This document shows positions 56,486 through 64,000 of a stretch of 64,000 nucleotides of DNA, piece by piece. The stretch spans positions 3,100,001 to 3,164,000 of the forward strand of contig CP084620.1 in NCBI GenBank assembly GCA_025917655.1, given 5' to 3'. Each line of letters opens with the position of its first letter. Positions within the stretch are counted from its first letter, which is position 1. The DNA comes from Chlorella sorokiniana (taxonomy: Eukaryota > Chlorophyta > Trebouxiophyceae > Chlorellales > Chlorellaceae). The notes under the pieces were generated by a model, which had not been told where the DNA came from, searched no databases, and saw nothing but the letters and a program-made list of their open reading frames with translations. A program made the translations under genes and the position numbers.

Positions 56486-57284
56486 AACATTCAGCGACAA
56501 GAAGGGAGGCGAAATTGAAGCAAGGTGTGGGCGGTGGCGCTTGCGCCACCCACCAGGCAGCCTGCCGGGCGCTGCCCTCCCACGTCAGCCTTGCTTGAGC
56601 CGGCGACCGATTCCCATACCTACCACACCTGCTGTGTACCATCACCGCTGGACTCCGCTGCGCACACCCGGCGCAGCTCCCACCCGTGACCCTCACTCTC
56701 TCCTGTTGTTGCCTGGCCTCCCTCCCTAACCCCTGCACTGGGCCGCCCAGCGCACGCCCACCCTTAACCCCACCTCCCCACCCGTCGAGGGTTGCACCTT
56801 GGGAGTTAACGTTGCTGCGCCAGCCACCCGCTGATCTGAGGTGGCATCAAGGCTGCCTGTCCACACTGTGCCCCTGGCTCTCCTTCCCCCTTGCTTTCAT
56901 GTCTTCCGTCCTTTCCGTCGTTGCCAGCAGCCCACACATGCGGTCCCTCAGCCTTTGTAACTTGCCTCCTCCAGCTGCCCTCAGGCTCCGCTCTGCTCTG
57001 CACAATTCAGTCTCTTCAGCAGGCTGACGGCATCGCAGTGCAGGGGTGGCAGTTTTGGCAGCTGAAGTGGGGAGGTAGGATGAAATGTACCAGGAAGTTG
57101 GAGGTCTGAAGCTGTCACAGGCAATGAAATCGCATAGGGACCAGGCAGAAGGCCAGCCGCAGTTCTCATATAGACTGGGGTGGCGGCGATGCCCCCAGAC
57201 GGCAAAAGGTGGCTGGTCCCTCTCCTCCATCGCTTTTTCTCAGGGGGAGCGTTGACTTGAGGTGTTCCTCTCTCTCTCTTGCTG
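56486..57284. other. Convergent 3' region of MinE and NOL genes
   Basis: About 800 bases between facing stop codons. A plus-strand TGTAA at about 56956 fits the MinE transcript end. No gene recognised. Confidence 0.45.
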
Positions 57285-59926
57285 TCACTCCTCCGCAACG
57301 AAACGGTTCTTGCGCTGGCCGGCAAAGAGGCGTGCGAAGATCTGGGAGTAGGCCTTGGTCTGAGTGAGGTACCGAATGTACTGCAATTGAGGGGCAGGCC
57401 AGAGGGAAAGGGTGCGCGGATGGTGCAGGGCGGAGGCACTGACAGTACGGCAAAGCGCACAGAGAGACGAGACGTAGAGCAAGTAAGCGTTCTTGGCAGT
57501 GCAAGGCCCAGACAGAATCCGCTGGAGACCAAAGCTTCCAGGTGTGCAGCCCGGCGCAGCGCAGCAACCGGCTTGCCGGCCAGCACCCAGCGCCTGCCAC
57601 ACAGCACAGCAGGGCCAGGCCAGCTACGAGACAGCCTGCCCACCTGGCTGGAGCCCACGCCTTCCCCAAGCAGCGCACGGCTCTTCTCCGGGACCTGGCG
57701 AATGCGCGGTACCAGGTACTCGGCCACCGTCTCCGGCTCCTCCGCCAGGCAGTTGACGAAGAACCTGGGGGAAAAAGTGGGGCCGGAGCGGGGGCAGCGC
57801 AGTTTGTTAAAGCCGCTCCCAGGCCTGAGGCCCCCACGTAGACGCTAGGAACGGGGCAGCGAGCGGCGGCGGAGCGGCCTTGCCTGCCACTGAGGAGCTG
57901 AAGGGAGCGCCCAAACAATCCCAGCTCCTTGCTGCATACCGGCAGCAGAGCACAGAGCAGCAGGAGCGACAGGAAACCGCCCCCAGGGGCCCTCTCACTT
58001 GGCGATGGATGTGTTGGTGCCGGCCATGAGCAGATCCGTCGTCACCATGCCGGGCGACAGGTTGTGGATGCCCACCTTCTTCAGCCCCTCGCTGCGCAGC
58101 TCAGACTGCGGGGAAGGGGGGGGAAATCAGACATTGAAAGATGCGCAGATTATGGGGAACGGAGGAGCGAGGCTGGGGTCTTAGGCTGGGAGCTGACGCT
58201 GGGCCCAGCAGCGCTGCCGCTCAACACGCACACTGGCAGCCCTGAAGCCTCTTGGGTCACAGCAGAGCCGCCGTGGGGCCTTGCCCCCCTCCCCCTCCCG
58301 CAAACAAAAAGAATCGCTGGCGGTCTCTGCCACAGCACGCAGGTGCCCACCCCACCTGCAGCGACTTGCTGAGCTGCAGCAGGCCGCGCTTGGTGGCGCC
58401 GTGGCGGCAAAGCGCGGCGTGGCGTTGCCGTCGGCGCCTGCAGCACCAGCCGGCAGGGTGGGTCAGGCCAATGGCGGCAGCCAGGCGCATCACAGACAGG
58501 GAGGTGGCAAAGCGGCAGACAGTGGCAAATGGGTGCGCCCCCTGCCTGGCTGTAATCACACGCTCGTGCCCCCACAGCACCGCCGGCGCCATCCAAGCCC
58601 CATCCATTCAACCCCACCCCACCCCGAAAGAACACAAAAGCAGCCAGCCAAAACCCAGCGGCCCACCTGCTCCATCCATGAGGAAGACGTGCCCCCGAGG
58701 GCTGCCCCCGCATCACACGGATGGCCTCCTTACAGCCTGCGTGTGGGGTGGCGCAGCCGAAGGTTCGCAGCCTGGTGGCGGCAGAGCGCTGCACGGCACC
58801 ACCCTGTTCAGGGGTCACTGCTGAGGACTGCGGTGTGGCTGCAGCATGACCGCAGCGCACCCAGCATGGTGCCGATCACGTTGGTCTCGCAGATGGCGAT
58901 GATGTCGCTGGGGTCCTGGGAGGCCAGCGGTCCCACGCGGTACGCATTCGTACCGGCATTGCTGCAGTGGGCAGGGCAAGGGCAGAGCACAAGCAGCGTG
59001 GCATGTGGGCCCTGACAAACACACAGGCGGTGCAGGCAGACGTGGAAGGAAGGCAGGGAAGGCGCAGTAGGCAGCGGGCTGCCGCCGCAGCTTGAGGCCG
59101 CACACGGGCCATGTAGCGGCATGCGGCCCTGCGCTCCGGCATGGAGGAGCGGCGCCTGGCCGTGCCGTTGGCCGCGGGTGCAGGTGCACAGCGCAACCTT
59201 TCATTGCTGCCCGCACGGGAGCGCCGTCAGGCGGTTACTGCACTGCCTGTACCGCATGTACCGCCTACACTCACTTGATCCACATGTCCACGGTGCCCAG
59301 CTGCTCCTTGGCGAAGTCAGCGAGCGCCGCCACCTGCTCGGGCCGCGCCACGTTGCAGGGCAGCCCGTGCACGGCGCCGCCGCCCGCTGCCGCCGCCGCC
59401 GACAGCTCCTCCACCGCCGCGCTCACAGTGTCGCCTGCGCGGCTCGTAGTGGATTATGAGGGGCCAGTGGGCAAAAAGGCTGTGATACAGCGTGAGGAGG
59501 GAGGCAGGCAGGCATACGCTGTGGCCACGTGGAGCGTGTGCGCGATGGGACAACAGGGGGGCCCGTTCTAAGCAGCGTGTCAACGCACCCCAGCGCAGGA
59601 GGTTGTGTGGCGGCCCCAGTCAAGGCCTCTTGGCTGAAAACAGGGCCGCAAACCCTGGCGGGCAGCAGCGCGGGCGCAACGAGGGAACTAGCGGAGAGGG
59701 AGAGTGGCGCACCGTTGCGGCCGCAGATGACCACAGAGTCTCCTTCCCGCAGGAACCGCGCCGCCAGGGCGCGCCCCACGCCCTTGCTGCCGCCAGTGAT
59801 GACCACGTTGAAGGGCGGCACAATGTCGGAGCCGCGCGCCACTGCCTGGGGCCTGACGATGCTGCGGCTGCGTGGCGCGGCTGCCGCGGACCGACAGGGG
59901 GCGGGGCGGCGGGTGGAGGGTAGCAC
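57285..59926 (-). CDS. NOL: Chlorophyll b reductase, NOL-type short-chain dehydrogenase
   Basis: Exon 1 (59926-59713) has a transit-peptide-like start and the Rossmann motif FNVVITGGSKGVGRALAARF (TGxxxGxG) ending GDSVVICGRN. Exon 2 (59434-59275) joins in phase and reads DTVSAAVEELSA, HGLPCNVARPEQV and LGTVDMWIN. Exon 3 (from 58961) gives NAGTNAYRVGPL and CETNVIGTMLGAL. Later: EAIRVMRGQPSGGHVFLMDG, GADGNATPRFAA, GATKRGLLQLSKSLQ, SELRSEGLKKVGIHNLSPG, MVTTDLLMAGTNTSIAK, FFVNCLAEEPETVAEYLVPR, YIRYLTQTKAYSQIFARL and the stop at 57287-57285. This follows NOL, the stromal partner of NYC1 that reduces chlorophyll b in light-harvesting complex turnover. One base is missing near 58402, exactly where the catalytic Tyr of YGATK should be. 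The junction around 58730-58850 is unresolved. Confidence 0.87.
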
Positions 59927-60655
59927 AGCATGTCTTCCATAACGGCATTGACATGCGATAGGGCATCTGGCGCTACAGCAATTGCAATCAGGCAGGAGCG
60001 CTCCCCACCTGCACGGCAGCGGCTGCGGGCGAGGTCGAGGGCGGTGCCGCCACCTAGGCGGCCGCCCGTCGCCGGTCCCAGCGCCTGTGGGCGCGCTGCC
60101 ATGGCGCCGGCCGGCTGAAGTGATGTGGGGGTGGTTGTGAGCGCTGGGGGAGCGGCAGGCGAGGCAGGGAACGCGGGAAGGTGCGGGGCGAGCAGGGTGG
60201 GATGGCTCCCAATGGGCGCTTCCAGGGGACTCTCCCGGGCGGTGAGATCGACCTCAGCCAGCCGTCCCGGGGCCTCGGCGTCGTGCTGCGCCCGGCAAGG
60301 CGACCACTGCACGCAACAATTCCTGCTCCTTTCTAGCGACCCTGGGCGCGGGCTGGGGGCCGCTCACGCAGGCTTATTTGCCAAGGGCAGGCGCTGGGAA
60401 GGCGCGCAAACTCGGTTTCACGCGACGCCGCCCTTGAGAGCGGCCAAACACCACACATCCACCCCAACCTCGCCACAGCATCCACCCTCTCAGCGGTCTC
60501 CAGCCCGGCAGCTGCGGCTCCCAGCCCGCCAGCAGCTTGCCAGCAACAGGGCTGGGCTGCTGCCCCTTCCAGCCTGCCGCCGACCTGCAGCGGGCAACGT
60601 TCAAAGGCCGTGATCGACAGCCTCAGCGGTCCCTAGCACCCCCAACGTCACTACC
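59927..60655. promoter_or_regulatory. Divergent promoter region, NOL (-) and bromodomain gene (+)
   Basis: About 730 bases between divergent starts. Minus-strand open frames extend NOL upstream, but they lack a transit-peptide pattern and run against the likely start at 59926. No core motif stands out. Confidence 0.45.
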
Positions 60656-63600
60656 ATGAACGGCGTTGCGGGGTTGAACCCCGAGCAGCGGACAGCACGC
60701 AAGCGGGCGCTCACGGACGAGTTGGTGGCCATCCGCACGCAGAAGGCGGACGTTTTGCGGCAGATTCAGCAAATTGCCAAGCGACAGAAGACTGGAGGCC
60801 TCCCAACAAAGGCCAGCGAGCTGCTGGCCACCAACAACAAGTTGGTGCTGCAGATGGAGCAGCGCAACCGTGCGGAAAAGGTGCGGGTCTGCCCTGCAGC
60901 AGCGATCAGGGACGATGGCCGTCCACAGGGCCGCCCAGGGGCCAGCAGCCAGCGGGCGGCAAGTGCCGCCGCCGCCTCTCAGAAGCACAGCTCGGCAGAG
61001 AGCATGCAGCAGCGCTTGCGCGCCAAGCACCACCACGCCTCGCACCTTGGCATACCAGCCCTGCATGCAGCCTGATCGCGGGGGCTGCGCGGGGAAAGAG
61101 GACGCAATGACGTGCCAAGTCCCGCTCTCGTCCAACGCCCTTGCTGGGTGCTGCGCTCGTCCGCCCACCGCCGCCGCTGCTCGCCCCGCAGATCTGGGTG
61201 GACTGCGGCAAGATCGTGCAGGAGCTGTTGAAGAACCAGCAGACCAAGATATACTTTGGGGAGCCGGTCAAGGAGAGCTACGTGCCCAACTACTACTCGG
61301 TGATCAAGAACCCCATGGACCTCGGCACCATCAAGAGTGCGCTTCCCTGCTTCCCTGCTCTGTTCCTTGGGCTTGCGGCTGCTACGGGATGCATTCGGGA
61401 GGCTTTCTGTGCCTCTGGCTGTCTTTGCTTGGCTGCGCACCAGGGAAAACAGCGGCCGCGGCAGCAGCGAGCCGCCACGCGAGGAGCAGCAGAGGGCATG
61501 TTTGCCGGCCTGGACGCTGCCCTCATGCCGGCCCGCTGTCTCACTGGTCGCGCTGCAGGCAAGGTGGAGCAGCGGCGGTACAACAACGTGTACGAGTTTC
61601 GGGACGACGTGCGCCTCACCTTCAACAACTGCCGCATCTTCAATCCGCCGGGTGAGTGACTCACCTGTGGGCACGGCGTGTGGCTACCTGTCTGAGCGAA
61701 CCCACTGTGGCTTGCCGTCTGCTGCCGCACCACGCTGCACCTCATCCCCTGGCCTGGTCCCTCGTCGCGCCCACCTCTGCCTCCCCTGCCCACCTGCCCC
61801 AGGCAACCACGTGCGCATCATGGGCGACCAGGCCAGCGAGCGGTTTGAGAAGAAGTGGGCCATGTCGGCCATGGAGTTCCACTGGGAGGCCCACAAGAAG
61901 CAGTGCGCGCTGGAGGACGCCGCGCTGGAGGCGGAGAGCAAGGCGCTGCCCGACAAGCTGCAGGAGGTGACGGCGGAGCTGGCGGAGCTCACGCGCAAGG
62001 TGGGGCGGCGGCGCCCTGGCAGAGGGCTGCCGGCGCGCAGGGGCTGGCACGAGGGTTGCTGTGAGGTGGCAACCGAGCTGCGCTGGGCAAGTGTGCCCTG
62101 GGAAGCTTCTGTGTTGAGCGCAGGTCGGGCGTGAGCGTTTGGTGGTAGAGGGGTGTGCCCGCTGCGCTGTGGGTGGCGGTGGCTGCTCTGCGCTGTGGCG
62201 CTCTCGTTAGCACCGTAGCAGAGGCTGCCTCTCCTCCACACACAGCTCGGCTATGCCTGAACCCCCAGCCCTCTCCCCCCCACACACCCCTCAGGTGGAG
62301 GCGCACGGCCAGCCTCTGCCAGCGGGCCCCGGCCGCGAGATGACGTTTGAGGAGAAGCGACGGCTCAGCCACGCCATGGGCCAGCTGAGCGGCGAGCGCC
62401 TCGTCCACGTGCTGCGCATCATCGCGCAGGGGCCCTCCGCACCCGTGCTGGTGCGCCGCTCTCTTTTTATCTTTTTTGCGGCTGCCCGCGGCTGCTCTCG
62501 CCGCTGCGGCCAGCTCACCCTGCCTCTTTGCTGCGGCTCAGCACTGGAGGCGCAGGGGCATCCCGCTGTGCCCTGCCCACCCTGGCACGCACCTCCCTCC
62601 CCGCCCGCCGCCTGAATCGCATGTGCGTCACCCTGCCTTGAATGCTGCCCTTGTTCCTCTTTGTGTCCACAACTGCTCTGTGCAGGAGGAGGACGACGAG
62701 TACGAGCTAGACATAGATGCCCTGGATCCTGACACGTGCTGGAAGCTGCAGGCCTTTGTGGATGCGGTGCTGGCGGAACAGGCAGCCAAGCAGCCGGGGC
62801 AGGCGCCACCGCCCGCTCCCACGCCCGCGGCGGGCGCTGCCGCTCCCACCGCCCCCTCGGCCGGCGGCGGGCGGCCGCCGGCGCGGCCGCCCCGCCGCCC
62901 GGCAGCCGCCGGTGCTGCAGGCGACGCGGCCGACGGCCCTGCGGCGCCAACTGGCAGCGGTGAGCGGTGGCAGGGCTTTCGTTTTTGGCATCGCGGTTGT
63001 GTTCTCCATTCCGCGACACCCCTGCACCTGCCTGATGTGCTCGCTCTCATCCTTTTCTGCCGCCCACCTGTTGCTGCGCAGGCTCGGACTCCGATGAAGG
63101 CGTGGGCTCGAAGGGTGGCGCCGGCTCCACGCTTGCCGACCAGGGGGAGGCGAAGCAAAGTAATTCGCCCTTGCTGCCGCCTGAGGGGCCCGCGCCGCCT
63201 GCTGCCGCTGCCCACGCGCCGCCGGGCAAGCCCTCCCCCTCTGAAGCGCCGCCGGGCAAGCCCTCTCCCTCTGAAGCGCCGCCGGGCAAGCCCTCGCTCT
63301 CTGAAGCGCCGCCGGGCAAGCCTTCGCCCCCGAAGCGCCGCCGGCTGCCACCGCCGATGGTCCGGGCCCTTCAGAGGCTTGAGCCTCTGGGCTGCTGGCC
63401 CTTGCCCGCTTGCTCCCCATTCCGCTCACGCTCCGCTCGATCGGTTTCATTTTCGGGGAATGTGCCCGCTGCCCCCTTGTTCCTATGTGAACCTTACCAC
63501 TCATACGCTGCATATCCACACTGTTCTGACTGGTGTCTTTGACTAGTGACGGCAGCCGGCGGGTGCTACCAGCCCTGCCCTGGCAGCCCCGCCACTGCCC

Positions 63601-64000
63601 CTCTGCTCTCACACCCTGTTTGACACACGTACCGTCCCAACAATTGTTGAGCCCTCCGCCCCACTCCACACCTGCCCTCGTGCATGCCGCTGCGCCTGTG
63701 TAAGGCCTGCTCGCTCCCCCCCCGCTTCACACTTTCCAGCCCGCTCCCCGCACCCTTTTCCGGCCGGCGGCAGCGCAGCGGCGGCGCAGGCGGGGGTGCG
63801 GCGGGCGGCGGCGCCACCGGCTGCAGAGCCGGCCGACCTTGACACACTCCCTGTCAGTCGACTGACCTGCGCTGGGCGCCGCCGCCCGCCCCCTCCCGCC
63901 GCCTGCAGGGCAGCCCCACGACCTCACCACCTTTGTGTCGGCGACGGGCCCGGGCGCAGCCGCAGATCCTGAAGAACGCCACTCAGAAGAAGGTAGCCAG
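60656..64000 (+). CDS. BET/GTE-type bromodomain-NET protein, cut by the window edge
   Basis: Exon 1 (ATG 60656) encodes a coiled-coil start: RTQKADVLRQIQQIAKRQK and LLATNNKLVLQMEQRNRAEK. The bromodomain follows over several exons: IWVDCGKIVQELLKNQQTK, FGEPVKESYVPNYYSVIKNP, MDLGTIKS|KVEQRRYNNVYEF, DDVRLTFNNCRIFNPPG|NHV (acetyl-lysine-binding Asn in NNCRIFNP) and ASERFEKKW. Then MTFEEKRRLSHAMGQLSGER and LVHVLRIIAQ begin the NET domain, completed by EYELDIDALDPDTCWKLQAF VDAVL. This is the single-bromodomain plus NET layout of plant GTE/BET transcription regulators that read acetylated histones. The C-terminus is Pro/Ala-rich with a decapeptide repeat, then KRRR. At least one further exon (ILKNATQKK near 63970) probably continues past the edge. 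Confidence 0.87.
63216..63335 (+). repeat. 30-bp coding tandem repeat, four copies
   Basis: Units starting at 63216, 63246, 63276 and 63306 encode APPGKPSPSE-like decapeptides (S/L variants) in the tail of the bromodomain protein, in frame. Copies differ at only a few bases, so copy number may vary among strains. Confidence 0.9.

Noticed and set aside
59620-60312. Upstream extension of the NOL start to about 60.1 kb
   Set aside because: The frame that starts near 60100 does not run into the VVITGGSKGVG exon in phase, while ATG 59926 does and gives a transit-peptide-like leader.

Overview
This window looks like nuclear DNA of a GC-rich, intron-dense green alga, most likely a trebouxiophyte (Chlorella/Micractinium-like). 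Reasons: almost every gene is split by short GT-AG or GC-AG introns; introns carry long C, CA and GT tracts; TGTAA-type polyadenylation words follow several stop codons; and the gene set is that of a photosynthetic eukaryote with nuclear genes for plastid proteins (MinE, chlorophyll b reductase, a bestrophin-like channel, a HIL1-like lipase) next to ordinary eukaryotic genes (TFIIIC subunit, bromodomain-NET protein, THYN1/EVE, ABHD18). No rRNA, tRNA, CRISPR array or transposon was recognised.

Left part (about 0.1-26.3 kb, all minus strand): a small THYN1-like EVE-domain gene, then four tandem paralogues (A-D) of 5.3-6.1 kb each. Each encodes a signal peptide, a Trp/Cys-rich LRR cap, plant-type leucine-rich repeats, one transmembrane helix, a juxtamembrane segment and a protein kinase domain. 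Kinase exon sizes and boundaries match among the four copies, and blocks of coding and intron DNA are nearly identical between copies. This points to recent duplication and gene conversion. It is the most interesting part of the window: a candidate cell-surface receptor-kinase array in a chlorophyte.

Right part (27.6-64 kb): one-copy genes, mostly in alternating divergent and convergent pairs. They are a class-3 lipase resembling plant HIL1 (-), ABHD18-type hydrolase (+), TFIIIC tau95/GTF3C5-like subunit (-), a 65-residue membrane protein (+), a stand-alone glutamine-synthetase-like protein (+), an unrecognised membrane protein (-), a bestrophin-like channel (+), ribosomal protein bTHX (-), gluconokinase (-), plastid MinE (+), NOL-type chlorophyll b reductase (-) and a BET/GTE-type bromodomain protein (+) that runs to the right edge.

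Caveat: at least fourteen places in otherwise conserved exons need one extra base (two at one site), usually next to a G/C run, to restore the family reading frame. They occur in unrelated genes and in several receptor kinases, so I read them as assembly errors rather than decay. All gene models here are therefore exon-by-exon reconstructions. Ends marked as approximate should be treated as such.
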